NCBI GenBank assembly: GCA_035765895.1
Contig: DASTWL010000003.1
Location: 27,958 to 91,957 of the forward strand
Length of the DNA: 64,000 nt
Direction: 5' to 3'
Origin: Verrucomicrobiia bacterium
Lineage (GTDB): Bacteria > Verrucomicrobiota > Verrucomicrobiia > Limisphaerales > DSYF01
Below are positions 47,074 to 56,286 of the stretch, in pieces (the stretch's first letter is position 1; each line of letters opens with the position of its first letter). The notes beneath the pieces were generated by a model that did not search any database, was not told where the DNA came from, and worked only from the letters and a program-made list of their open reading frames with translations. A program made the translations under genes and the position numbers.

Positions 47074-48047
47074 ACACACCATCCCGCAATATTCTGGCAG
47101 GCATCGTTCCACCACTCGTAACGCCTTTGCTCGGGCGCGACCAGTTGGACGTTGCCGGTTTGGAACGCCTCGTGGAGCACGTCATCGCGGGTGGCGTGCA
47201 TGGCCTGTTCATTCTGGGAACCAGCGGTGAGGCACCGAGTCTGAGTTACCGGTTGCGGCGCGAGGTGATTACGCGGGTGTGCCGGCAGGTGGGCGGGCGG
47301 GTGCCCGTGCTTGTCGGCATCACGGACACATGTCTCGTGGAAGCCGTCGGGGTGGCCCGTCAGGCCGCGGACGCGGGAGCCGATGCGTTGGTGACTTCGG
47401 CGCCGTATTACTTTCCCGCCGGACAGCCGGAACTGGTGGAGTTCGTGCGCCGGCTGGTGCCGGAGCTGCCGCTGCCGCTGTATCTCTACAACATGCCGCA
47501 GATGACAAAGGTCCAGTTTCATCCCGAGACCATCCGCCAGCTTGCGGAACTGGGTGGCATTATCGGATTGAAGGACAGTTCGGGCGATTTGAATTATTTC
47601 CGTCAGTTGGTCGAGGTCGCGCGGGAGCGGCCGGATTGGCGGCTGTTCATGGGCCCGGAGCATCTGCTCGTGGACAGCCTGCGAGCCGGCGGCCATGGCG
47701 GCGTCAATGGCGGCGCTCAAATTGAGCCGCGCCTGCTGGTCGAATTGCTCGATGCCGTGCGCAACGGGGACGAAGCACGCGTGGCCGCTTTGCAGCAACG
47801 GCTGTTGCGGCTCGGAAGAATCTACACGGTGGGACAGCACGCCTCGACGGTCATCAAGGGCATGAAGTGCGCCTTGTCGTTGCTGGGCATTTGCAGCGAT
47901 GAAATGGCCGAGCCCATGACGCGTTTTGGCGGGCCGGAGCGGGCCGTCATTCGCGAGGTGCTCGTTGAACTCGGCCTGCTGTCCGGGGCGGAACTGCCCG
48001 CGGCACGCCGTGAAACAGCCGAACCGCCGGCCGTGGTGGCCTCATGA
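47070..48047 (+). CDS. Dihydrodipicolinate synthase/N-acetylneuraminate lyase family protein
   Basis: A 325-aa TIM-barrel aldolase. The phosphate-loop-like G-T-S-G-E is at 50-54, Tyr140 in Y-N-M-P is the proton relay and Lys168 in G-L-K-D-S-S-G forms the Schiff base. The family includes DapA, NanA and sugar-acid aldolases. A DapA role is less likely because the gene is coupled (ATGA) to the sulfatase-sialidase gene and to a YidR-like gene; sialic acid or another keto-acid product of glycan breakdown is more plausible. No signal peptide, so it is cytoplasmic. Confidence 0.85.
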   Translation: MNTPSRNILAGIVPPLVTPLLGRDQLDVAGLERLVEHVIAGGVHGLFILGTSGEAPSLSYRLRREVITRVCRQVGGRVPVLVGITDTCLVEAVGVARQAADAGADALVTSAPYYFPAGQPELVEFVRRLVPELPLPLYLYNMPQMTKVQFHPETIRQLAELGGIIGLKDSSGDLNYFRQLVEVARERPDWRLFMGPEHLLVDSLRAGGHGGVNGGAQIEPRLLVELLDAVRNGDEARVAALQQRLLRLGRIYTVGQHASTVIKGMKCALSLLGICSDEMAEPMTRFGGPERAVIREVLVELGLLSGAELPAARRETAEPPAVVAS

Positions 48048-49444
48048 AGACGCGTGGCCTGATGGCTTTGTTGCTGTGCCTCGGGGCGGGTTGCGCCAGA
48101 CTTTCGCCGGTGATGCCCGATGTGAACCAGGCCGGCCTCGGCACGGAGCGCCAAATCACGCACGGACCCGGCGGTCGCATTTTGACGAACACCGGCGTCT
48201 GGTCGCCGGATGGCGCCTGGATCGTTTACGACACGCGCAGCGATGCGGCGGGCGATGTCTTCGACGGCCGGACGATCGAGAGGGTCAACGTCCGGACCGG
48301 CGAGGTGCGCGAGTTGTATCGGGCGCAACACGGCGCATGCTGTGGCGTGGGGACGTTCAACCCGCGCGCCAACGAAGTGGCGTTCATCCTTGGTCCGGAG
48401 AACCCGACCCCGGACTGGCAATATGCCGCGTGGCACCGGCAGGGGGTGATCGTGAACGTCGCGTCGCCGGGCGTTGTGCGCCGGCTGGATGCCCGGGACT
48501 TGACACCGCCCTTCACGCCCGGCGCCCTGCGTGGCGGCACGCACGTGCATATCTGGGATGCGGCGGGTGCGTGGGTCAGCTTCACTTACGAAGATGCGTT
48601 GCTGGCGCGGTTTCGCGCGGCCGGTTCCACCAACGACATCAATCAACGCAACGTGGGCGTCAGCGTTCCCGGCCGGCCGGTGCGGGTGGCACCGGACCAC
48701 CCGCGCAATCACGACGGCGAATATTTCACCGTGCTCGTTACGCAGACCTCCGCCCGGCCGCGGCCCGGTTCGGATGAAATCCAGCGCGCCTGTGAAGAAG
48801 GCTGGGTGGGGACGAACGGCTACGTGCGCGCCGACGGGCGCCGGCAGCGGCATGCGCTCGCCTTTCAAGGCACCGTGGTGACGGCGGCCGGCCGCGCCGT
48901 GCCGGAAGTATTTGTTGCGGATTTGCCGGACGACTTGACACACGCGGGCGCCGGGCCGCTCGCCGGGACTGAATCCCGCGCGCCGTTTCCGCCGCGGGGC
49001 GTTGTTCAACGGCGGCTGACGTTTACCACCGCGCGCCGTTTTCCGGGGATTGAAGGTCCGCGTCACTGGCTGCGGAGTTCACCCGATGGCACGCGCATCG
49101 CGTTTCTCATGAAGGACGATGCGGGGGTGGTGCAGTTGTGGACGGTATCGCCGAATGGCGGTGCGGCGCGACAGCTCACGCACAACGCGTGGCCGGTCGC
49201 GAGTGCGTTTACCTGGAGCCCGGACGGCAGCGCCATTGCGCACGTCATGGACAACAGTGTCTGCGTCACCGATGCGGCAACGGGACAAACCCGGCGTTTG
49301 ACGCCGCGCAGCGACGCGGCAACGGCGCCTCGTCCGGAGGCCTGTGTTTTTTCGCCGGATGCGAAGGAGATTGCCTTTGTGCGCCGTTTGGTCACGGCGG
49401 GGCGGTCCGACAATCAGATTTTTGTTGTCACGGCCGGGCCGTGA
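48044..49444 (+). CDS. yidR: DUF3748 (YidR-like) propeller lipoprotein
   Basis: A 466-aa protein with a lipoprotein signal ending L-G-A-G-C17, then a TolB-like beta-propeller. Landmarks of the YidR family are present: I-L-T-N-T-G-V-W-S-P-D-G, H-V-H-I-W, V-S-F-T-Y-E-D, E-G-W-V-G-T-N and F-L-M-K-D-D-A-G-V-V-Q-L-W. Enterobacterial YidR has no proven function. Its start overlaps the aldolase-family gene (ATGA), which suggests a role in handling the same glycan product, perhaps binding or transfer at the outer membrane. The family match is strong; the role is inference. Confidence 0.85.
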   Translation: MKTRGLMALLLCLGAGCARLSPVMPDVNQAGLGTERQITHGPGGRILTNTGVWSPDGAWIVYDTRSDAAGDVFDGRTIERVNVRTGEVRELYRAQHGACCGVGTFNPRANEVAFILGPENPTPDWQYAAWHRQGVIVNVASPGVVRRLDARDLTPPFTPGALRGGTHVHIWDAAGAWVSFTYEDALLARFRAAGSTNDINQRNVGVSVPGRPVRVAPDHPRNHDGEYFTVLVTQTSARPRPGSDEIQRACEEGWVGTNGYVRADGRRQRHALAFQGTVVTAAGRAVPEVFVADLPDDLTHAGAGPLAGTESRAPFPPRGVVQRRLTFTTARRFPGIEGPRHWLRSSPDGTRIAFLMKDDAGVVQLWTVSPNGGAARQLTHNAWPVASAFTWSPDGSAIAHVMDNSVCVTDAATGQTRRLTPRSDAATAPRPEACVFSPDAKEIAFVRRLVTAGRSDNQIFVVTAGP

Positions 49445-49523
49445 ACTCCGCGCACGCCGGCAGCCGGTGACTGTCTGTCTCGGCAAAGAGGGCGGCACCA
49501 GAATACTTGAAATGAGGACAAAA

Positions 49524-50684
49524 ATGATGAATCACAATTTCGCCGCATCGGCATTGGGGCTCCTGCTCGCGCTGGGGGGCAGCGCGACCGCTTCGCCATC
49601 GTCTGTTTCGTCCGACCTCGTGTCCGGGCGTCCAACTGATTCAGATTCGGCGGCGCCCACGGCGGCCATTGCGGTCCGCTGGTCGGCTGAGCGAGCGTGG
49701 AACTGGTTCACCAACCAGCCGCTGCCGATCGGCTTCAATTACGTTCCCGCCAATGACATCAGTTACACGGAAATGTGGATGGATTACGGATTCGACCCGG
49801 CGCGGATTGATCGCGAGCTGGCGCTGGCGCAAAAGGTCGGTTTCAACTGTCTGCGCGTCGTGCTGTCGTATGTGGTGTGGGAAGCCGAGCCGGAGGCATT
49901 TCGGCAGCGGTTCGAACGGTTTGTCTCCATCTGCGCCCGGCGGGGCATCAAAGTGATGCCGATTTTTTTCGATGACTGCGCCTTCGGCCCCATCAAGGAT
50001 CCGGTCTTTGGCCCGCAGCCTGCCGTGGTGCCGGGCTGGTATGCCAACGGCTGGACGCCCAGCCCGGGTCACGAACGCGTGCGGGACCCGAAGCTGCGTC
50101 CGTCGCTGGAGCGCTTCGTGAAGGATGTTTTGAGCGCGCATCGGGACGATCGGCGCATTCTTTGTTGGGACCTTTACAATGAACCCGGCAATTCCGGCAT
50201 GGGCGAGGCGTCGCTGCCGTTGGTGCGGGAAGTGTTTCGCTGGGCGCGCGAGATTAATCCCGCGCAGCCCATCACGTCGGGCATTTGGGGCCCGCCGACG
50301 GCGATCATTCAATTCATCCGGGAACAATCCGACCTCATCACGTTTCACAATTATTCTCCGGCGGAGAATCTGGCGCAGGAAATTGAGCGCCTCAAGAAGC
50401 TGGGTCGGCCAATCATCTGCACGGAATGGATGAATCGCCCGAGGCATTCGACAGTGCAGACCTGTTTGCCCGTGTTCGTGCGCGAAGGCGTCGGCGCGCT
50501 GGGTTGGGGACTGGTCAATGGCAAGACGCAGACAAATTTGCCGTGGGGGCATCGCCCTGGACCCGCGTATGACGGGCCGTGGCAGCACGATTTGTTTCGC
50601 CCGGATTATTCACCTTATGATCCGCAGGAAATTGAACTGTTTCGGCAGACAATCCAGCGCGTGAGCGGCGGCAAAGCGGAATGA
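49524..50684 (+). CDS. GH5-like glycoside hydrolase (TIM barrel), secreted
   Basis: About 386 aa. A signal peptide (N-F-A-A-S-A-L-G-L-L-L-A-L-G-G) is followed by a linker and a TIM barrel of clan GH-A. The acid/base is probably Glu220 in W-D-L-Y-N-E-P and the nucleophile Glu301 in I-C-T-E-W-M, the GH5 pattern. Substrate is unclear; cellulase, mannanase or beta-xylanase labels are common for relatives. The ATG at 49524 is chosen because GAGG lies about 7 nt upstream; an ATG at 49512 is in frame. Confidence 0.82.
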   Translation: MMNHNFAASALGLLLALGGSATASPSSVSSDLVSGRPTDSDSAAPTAAIAVRWSAERAWNWFTNQPLPIGFNYVPANDISYTEMWMDYGFDPARIDRELALAQKVGFNCLRVVLSYVVWEAEPEAFRQRFERFVSICARRGIKVMPIFFDDCAFGPIKDPVFGPQPAVVPGWYANGWTPSPGHERVRDPKLRPSLERFVKDVLSAHRDDRRILCWDLYNEPGNSGMGEASLPLVREVFRWAREINPAQPITSGIWGPPTAIIQFIREQSDLITFHNYSPAENLAQEIERLKKLGRPIICTEWMNRPRHSTVQTCLPVFVREGVGALGWGLVNGKTQTNLPWGHRPGPAYDGPWQHDLFRPDYSPYDPQEIELFRQTIQRVSGGKAE

Positions 50685-50780
50685 TGATATGCAAATTCTC
50701 CGAACGGGCGAACTCGTTCCATGCGTCCGCCAAGCCGCAGACAACTTGGTGCGAGCGAACCGCAATGAACTTTAACGGAT

Positions 50781-52433
50781 ATGCAATACTGTGTCCTCAA
50801 ATCCATCGGCGCCGGAAAGCGGCGATTCACCCTGGTCCTCACCGGCACATTTCGGCCAGACGCTTTCACTCAACGGAACGAGGCCGCGTCCCGTCGCGGA
50901 ACGAATCGCTGGGCCGTTGTGTTGCTGGCGTTGATGCTGGTGGCCGGTTCCGCGCGGGCTGAGGTGAAGTTGCCCGCGCTTTTCTCGGATCACATGGTGT
51001 TGCAGCGCGGCGTCGCGGTTCCCGTCTGGGGCTGGGCCAGGCCGGGCGAATCCGTCACCGTGGCCATCGCGGGCCAGACCCAAACCGCCCCGGCGAATGC
51101 CGAGGGCAGGTGGCGCGTCACGCTCGATGCGCTCAACGCCGCGGGGCCGGTCACGCTGACGGTCAAGGGCGACAACACGCTCACCGTGAATGATGTGCTG
51201 GTGGGCGAAGTCTGGCTGGCGTCCGGGCAATCGAACATGCAACTGCCGGTCAATGCCGTGTCGAATGCGCCCGCGGAAAAGGCCGCAGCCAATTATCCGC
51301 GGCTGCGCATGTTCACCGTGGCCCGGCACCCCGCCGCGCAGCCGCAGGAAGATTGTCAGGGGCAATGGGTGGTGTGCAGCCCGGAGACGGTGGGCAATTT
51401 TTCCGCCACCGCGTATTTCTTTGGGCGCGACCTGCAACGGGATTTGAAAACGCCGGTGGGCCTGATCAATGCATCCTGGGGCGCCACGCCGATTGAAACA
51501 TGGACCAGCCTGAAAGTGCAGCAGCAACACCCGGAACTGGATCCGATATTCGCGTTCTGGCGGGAGAAAATGCGCGTGCCGTTCGACGCGGCGGCCGCCC
51601 AGGCGCAGCACGAACGCCAGATGGCCGCCTGGAAAGCGCAGGCGCAAAAAGCCCGGTCGGCGGGGCATCAACCGCCGCCGGCGCCGGTCATGGCCGTGAA
51701 TCCGCGCCTGGACAAAAATCATCCGGCCAATTTGTTCAACGGCATGATCGCGCCATTGATTCCCTATGCCATTCGCGGGGCGATTTGGTATCAGGGGGAA
51801 AACAACGCGAATCATGATTTTGGCAGCCTCTATGCCCTGCAGTTGCCGCTCCTGATTCGGGACTGGCGCGCGCGCTGGGGCGAAGGGGATTTTCCGTTTG
51901 CGTGGGTGCAACTGCCGAACTACAAACCGCGCACCGAAGACCCTGGCGCTCCGAGCAATTGGGCGGTGGTGCGTGAAGCCATGCGCAAAACCCTGGCGCT
52001 GCCCAATACCGGCATGGCGGTCATCATTGACGCGGGCGAGCCGAAAAACATCCATCCCAAGGACAAACAAATCGTCGGCCAACGGCTGTCGCTTTGGGCG
52101 CGGGCAGAGGTTTATGGCGAGAACATTCCCTATGCCGGTCCGCTGCTGGCCGGTCATGAGATGCGCGGCAATGAAGTCATGCTCGCCTTCACCCACACGG
52201 ATGGCGGCTTGCTGGCCAGGGGTGGCGATCTGAAAGGATTCGCCATCGCCGGTGCGGATCAGCAATGGCACTGGGCCCAGGCGCGCATTGCGGGCGACCG
52301 CGTGATCGTGTCGCACCCGGACGTGAAAGTTCCCGTGGCGGTGCGTTATGCGTGGGCGGACAATCCGGACTGCAACCTTTACAACGGAGCCGGACTGCCG
52401 GCCTCGCCCTTCACAACCGATGATGCGAACTAA
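50781..52433 (+). CDS. Sialate O-acetylesterase family protein
   Basis: About 550 aa with a signal peptide (W-A-V-V-L-L-A-L-M-L-V-A-G-S-A-R-A, about 44-60). An Ig-like N-terminal part (M-V-L-Q-R-G, W-G-W-A-R-P-G-E) precedes the SGNH hydrolase, whose nucleophile is Ser151 in G-Q-S-N-M. The block A-I-W-Y-Q-G-E-N-N-A at about 335 is characteristic of the family. It removes O-acetyl groups from sialic acids or from plant/algal glycans. The N-terminal 40 residues before the signal peptide are unusual, so the true start may be later at a non-ATG codon. Confidence 0.87.
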   Translation: MQYCVLKSIGAGKRRFTLVLTGTFRPDAFTQRNEAASRRGTNRWAVVLLALMLVAGSARAEVKLPALFSDHMVLQRGVAVPVWGWARPGESVTVAIAGQTQTAPANAEGRWRVTLDALNAAGPVTLTVKGDNTLTVNDVLVGEVWLASGQSNMQLPVNAVSNAPAEKAAANYPRLRMFTVARHPAAQPQEDCQGQWVVCSPETVGNFSATAYFFGRDLQRDLKTPVGLINASWGATPIETWTSLKVQQQHPELDPIFAFWREKMRVPFDAAAAQAQHERQMAAWKAQAQKARSAGHQPPPAPVMAVNPRLDKNHPANLFNGMIAPLIPYAIRGAIWYQGENNANHDFGSLYALQLPLLIRDWRARWGEGDFPFAWVQLPNYKPRTEDPGAPSNWAVVREAMRKTLALPNTGMAVIIDAGEPKNIHPKDKQIVGQRLSLWARAEVYGENIPYAGPLLAGHEMRGNEVMLAFTHTDGGLLARGGDLKGFAIAGADQQWHWAQARIAGDRVIVSHPDVKVPVAVRYAWADNPDCNLYNGAGLPASPFTTDDAN

Positions 52434-52452
52434 AATTCAATTCGCGCGCCGG

Positions 52453-52482
52453 CACCGGTCAGCATGATGCTGGCCGCCGGTG
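52453..52482. terminator. Hairpin between convergent genes
   Basis: CACCGG (52453-52458) and CCGGTG (52477-52482) flank an inner CAGCA/TGCTG stem in the 88-bp gap between the convergent esterase and PL8 genes. It could serve both strands as a terminator, although neither side has a T-run. Confidence 0.35.
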
Positions 52483-52521
52483 TGGCATGAAACCATGTCA
52501 AAGGATCTGACGGGACGCGTT

Positions 52522-54702
52522 TCAGTCGTCCAATTCTTGCGAGGCACTGGAACCGGCATCCTGGCCAACCGGTAAATCAAGATAGGTGGATTTGCCGGCC
52601 ATCTGCACCTCGACCGTCAAAGGCGTTTTTTGCGGGTTGGCGACGGTGATTTGAATGCGATTATTTTTAAGATGTTGCGCCAGAAGCAAGCATGGCTGAT
52701 TCACCTTGATGGGGCCGAGGGGAGTTTCGATGCCACCGGCCGACCAGAAGGCGACGGCGACCAGTTTGTTTGAAGGGGAATAGACAGCTTGAACATTCTT
52801 ACGGTTGGACAGGATGCTGAGTCTGAATTGGCCGGCGAACTCCCGCATTTGCTCCAAGGTCACGTCCGGCAGGACGAGATATTCATAGCTGGCGTCGCGG
52901 CAGCCGGCACCGTGATCGATCCACAAATTGAAGACCGGTTCTGTCACCAGTCCGTCCCCTCCCGTTCCGCAGTCCGACCAACGGCCGCTCTGGTTCGTGT
53001 TGGACAGCACGACCGCCTCGCCCTTCGGAAAGAGGTAGCCCGTGCGGTTGTGATAAACCCACTTTAATGAATCTGCGACATGACGTCCGGCGGGCAACGG
53101 TCCGGCCGATTCATTGTCGAACACGGGGCCTGTGAGGCGGGCTTGGTTTACACTGGTAATAACCGGGTGACCGTTGGTGATGGTGATGCCCGTTCCGAGG
53201 CAAACGTAGGCGTTGTCAAAAAAGAACCACGCCTTCCTTGCCTGCAACGCGCCGCGCCTCAAGTCCATTGCGCACAACCCGTAGGTTCCGTCGCTGACGC
53301 CACCCACAAACCGACCCTCGCCCCGCGTGCCGACCGGGCGCGGTCCAATTGTGTTCATGTTGGCGGCTTGTTCCGCAGTGGTCCCCGGAATTTTCTGCCA
53401 GTCCCAGCACGGAAAAATATCCTGATACTCATGGCCGGTCAGATAAAGGAAATTGGCGCCGTCGGAAAGGTGATGCGAAAGACGGCCCTCGCCGTTGACG
53501 ATCTCGGCGTTTAGCGTGCGCTCCGAAAACATTTTTACCGAGGTCATGAACGTCTTCCGGCGATGCACCATATAGTCCGAGCACCAGAAATGTTTGTTGC
53601 CAGTCAATGGTTCCGCCGTCGGATCCTGGGCGAGGCGGGCGGCCCAGCGAGCGTATTCCTGCTGGCGCCGGCCGGGCAGCGTTGCGAGCAGGCGGGTCAC
53701 ATTGCCCAGGCTGTAGGCGGCGCCGGCCGGGGAGATGGGCCCGCGGGACCATTCCCGAGGCGCGGCCGTGATGCCCGGGCGGGTGATGATGCGACTAATG
53801 CTGCTGTAATCGAGCATGTCCGCCCAGGTGATCCAACGCAGGCCGTCAAGCATGTAACGATCGAACAGCCTGCGTCGCGCGTCCGAGATGTGGAACGGCG
53901 TGCCCCACGAAATGTAGAGAAGCCGGCCAACATCATTGGCGTAAAACAGTCCGTAGCCGCCGCTGTAAAGTTGCGGGCCGTGTTGATGGAAGCTGAAATC
54001 AGGCTGGATGCCCTCGTGCTGGCTGGCGGCGTCGGCAAAACGCACTTCCTCATAAAGCCGGTCAAAGGCTGCTTGTGTGGTTGGCGGTGACTTTTCCAGG
54101 GCGCCCAGGATCACCTGATTGAGGGCGGCCCACGTCAGATTGGCTCCGGTTGCACCTTCCATGCGGGAGCGTTTCAATACTTTGATGGCAGCCGCCAGTT
54201 CTGCGGGCGGCAGATGATCGCGCATCAAGCAGGCAATCTCCCCCGTCAACTCGGGGATGCCGATCTGGTTCCACCACCAGTTGGGGTTTTGCGCGTCCGT
54301 GTCTGTCCATGCCTTCAGGGCGGCCACGGTTCGGGCGGTCAGATGCGGGTCGGGCTGACCGGCATCCTGCTTGAGCCGGGCGGCTTTCGCCATTGTCAAC
54401 ACGCGTCCGAGATGCGTGCCGCCCATCCAGGTCGAGCGGTTTTGATCCTGATAATCGAGATCCGGCCAGCGGCCGTCGCCGTTCATGGTCTGCTCGTATT
54501 GCGCCGCGATGGTGCGGACCTGTGCGATGTCCGGCATCGCCGTAGGCAGCACGGAACGCACGAAGTGGTCCACCAAAACTTCGAGTGGACGCATGCTGGC
54601 ATCCTGTGATGGGTCAGATTGCGCGTGGGCGGCACCGGGCTTCACCAGCATCAAGGCGACGGCCGCGACGATGGTCAGCGCTGGAAGAAGGGCTTGTTTC
54701 AT
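52522..54702 (-). CDS. Polysaccharide lyase family 8 (chondroitin AC/hyaluronate lyase type)
   Basis: A 726-aa secreted lyase with an alpha/alpha-toroid domain (about 40-350) and C-terminal beta-sandwich domains. Catalytic residues of PL8 are placed at Asn188 (T-G-A-N-L-T), His241 (H-Q-H-G) and Tyr250 (Y-S-G-G-Y-G); the His-Tyr spacing of nine equals that in chondroitin AC lyase. M-F-S-E-R-T-L-N-A-E at about 420 matches the substrate-cleft segment. PL8 enzymes cleave chondroitin, hyaluronan or xanthan by beta-elimination at uronic acids. ATG 54702 begins the signal peptide; an ATG at 54759 is in frame. Confidence 0.88.
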   Translation of the reverse strand: MKQALLPALTIVAAVALMLVKPGAAHAQSDPSQDASMRPLEVLVDHFVRSVLPTAMPDIAQVRTIAAQYEQTMNGDGRWPDLDYQDQNRSTWMGGTHLGRVLTMAKAARLKQDAGQPDPHLTARTVAALKAWTDTDAQNPNWWWNQIGIPELTGEIACLMRDHLPPAELAAAIKVLKRSRMEGATGANLTWAALNQVILGALEKSPPTTQAAFDRLYEEVRFADAASQHEGIQPDFSFHQHGPQLYSGGYGLFYANDVGRLLYISWGTPFHISDARRRLFDRYMLDGLRWITWADMLDYSSISRIITRPGITAAPREWSRGPISPAGAAYSLGNVTRLLATLPGRRQQEYARWAARLAQDPTAEPLTGNKHFWCSDYMVHRRKTFMTSVKMFSERTLNAEIVNGEGRLSHHLSDGANFLYLTGHEYQDIFPCWDWQKIPGTTAEQAANMNTIGPRPVGTRGEGRFVGGVSDGTYGLCAMDLRRGALQARKAWFFFDNAYVCLGTGITITNGHPVITSVNQARLTGPVFDNESAGPLPAGRHVADSLKWVYHNRTGYLFPKGEAVVLSNTNQSGRWSDCGTGGDGLVTEPVFNLWIDHGAGCRDASYEYLVLPDVTLEQMREFAGQFRLSILSNRKNVQAVYSPSNKLVAVAFWSAGGIETPLGPIKVNQPCLLLAQHLKNNRIQITVANPQKTPLTVEVQMAGKSTYLDLPVGQDAGSSASQELDD

Positions 54703-54875
54703 GAAAGGATCACTGCTGCGCCGATGGCAAGTTGACGAAAGCATGCCATCGAAATTCACCGGCTGTCACGCCAGGAAACGAGCCAGGCCCGGAATCTGTC
54801 TCAGCCGGCGCAGAAGTGGCTTGCTTCCCCGCGTGATAGTTGCGATTACCCTCGCGCCACAACCCCGTTAAAACT

Positions 54876-56063
54876 GTGCCGAACGTGAGTATCCCCAGAG
54901 TCGCCTTGTTGATCGAGAGTTCGCGAAACTACGGACGCGGAATTTTGCGCGGCATTGCGCAATACGCTCACGTGCATGGGCCCTGGTCGTTTTACGCACA
55001 GGAACGCGAACTGCACAGCGGGATTCCGGCGTGGCTGCGAAATTGGAAAGGCAACGGCATCATTGCGCGCATTGAGGACCGGCGGATTGGCCGGTCCCTG
55101 TTGAAGGTCGGCTGCCCGGTGGTGGATGTGCTCGGCAGCGTGCGCTGCGAGGGGATCCCCGGATTCGACACCGATGCCGAGGCGGTGGCCCGCATGGCGG
55201 TGGACTTCCTCATTCAGGCCGGCTTCCGACATTTCGGGTATTGCGGCTACCGGGGAATTCCTTTTTCAGATCGTCGCGAGGCGGCGTTTGCCGCACAACT
55301 TGCCCGACGCGGCCAGAGCGTCCGGGTGTTTTCGCGCCTGCCCGCGGGCGCGCCCGATTCGCACATTCAAGCCGTCGAGCAACGCGGGCTGGAAATGGAA
55401 AAAGCGCTTGCAGGGTGGCTGCGCAAGCAGAAGTGGCCGCTGGCGTTGTTTGCCTGCAACGACATTCGTGCCCAGCAAGTGCTCAACGCGTGTCGCGAAG
55501 ACGGCATCAAGGTGCCGGAGGAAGTTGCCGTCATCGGCTTGGACAACGACGACGTGCTCTGCAATCTGTGCGACCCGCCGCTGACCAGCATCGAGCCAGA
55601 CGCCGAACGCATTGGTTACGAAGCTGCGGCCCTGCTTGACCGCATGATCAAGGGCTTTCGTCCAAAACCCGGCGTTACGCAGGTTCCGCCCGCCCGCATC
55701 GTTGAACGCACCTCCACCGATGTGGTGCCCATCGAGGACGAAGTTACTGTCAGGGCCGTGCGCTTCATTCGCGACCATTTTAGTGACGGGATCGCGGTCA
55801 AGGATGTGCTGCGGCACGTTCAGCGTTCCCGGACTGATTTGGAGGTTCGCTTTCGCCAGTGGCTCAAGACCAGCGTGCGCGGTGAAATCCAGCGGCGCCG
55901 CATGGACCGCGCATCTCAGTTGTTGCAACAGACCGATCTTGGCCTGGACCGCGTTGCCGAGGGGGCGGGCTTTGCCACTGCCGCCCACCTGTGCCGGCTC
56001 TTTCGGCGTCAATTTCACCAGACGCCAACCCAATACCGTCTCGCTTGTAAAATCAGACAATAG
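54876..56063 (+). CDS. XylR-type regulator (LacI-like sensor plus AraC HTH)
   Basis: About 395 aa. An N-terminal periplasmic-binding-protein-like sugar sensor (about residues 5-270; V-A-L-L-I-E-S-S-R-N-Y-G-R-G-I-L and C-N-D-I-R-A) is joined to a C-terminal AraC-type double HTH (about 290-390). XylR of Escherichia coli has this architecture and activates xylose genes. It diverges from the PL8 gene, with about 170 bp between, so control of that lyase is likely. The start is a GTG (54876); GTG 54885 is also possible. Confidence 0.85.
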   Translation: MPNVSIPRVALLIESSRNYGRGILRGIAQYAHVHGPWSFYAQERELHSGIPAWLRNWKGNGIIARIEDRRIGRSLLKVGCPVVDVLGSVRCEGIPGFDTDAEAVARMAVDFLIQAGFRHFGYCGYRGIPFSDRREAAFAAQLARRGQSVRVFSRLPAGAPDSHIQAVEQRGLEMEKALAGWLRKQKWPLALFACNDIRAQQVLNACREDGIKVPEEVAVIGLDNDDVLCNLCDPPLTSIEPDAERIGYEAAALLDRMIKGFRPKPGVTQVPPARIVERTSTDVVPIEDEVTVRAVRFIRDHFSDGIAVKDVLRHVQRSRTDLEVRFRQWLKTSVRGEIQRRRMDRASQLLQQTDLGLDRVAEGAGFATAAHLCRLFRRQFHQTPTQYRLACKIRQ

Positions 56064-56286
56064 GATTGGCAAGCCTGCCAATTGCTTCATTTCCAGCCAC
56101 CGGTCATCTTCCTAATGTGACCCATGAAAGGCTGTTTCCAAGCGCGTCGTCTGCTGGTGCGGAGGCGAACCATGACAGCGGGAAGTTGCACGCCTTGGGC
56201 GTCGTTCGTTTCGGGGGACTGCCGGCGGTTGCTGTGACACCAGTGCTCTTTTGCTCCAAACCCCATACCTCATTCAGATCCACACC

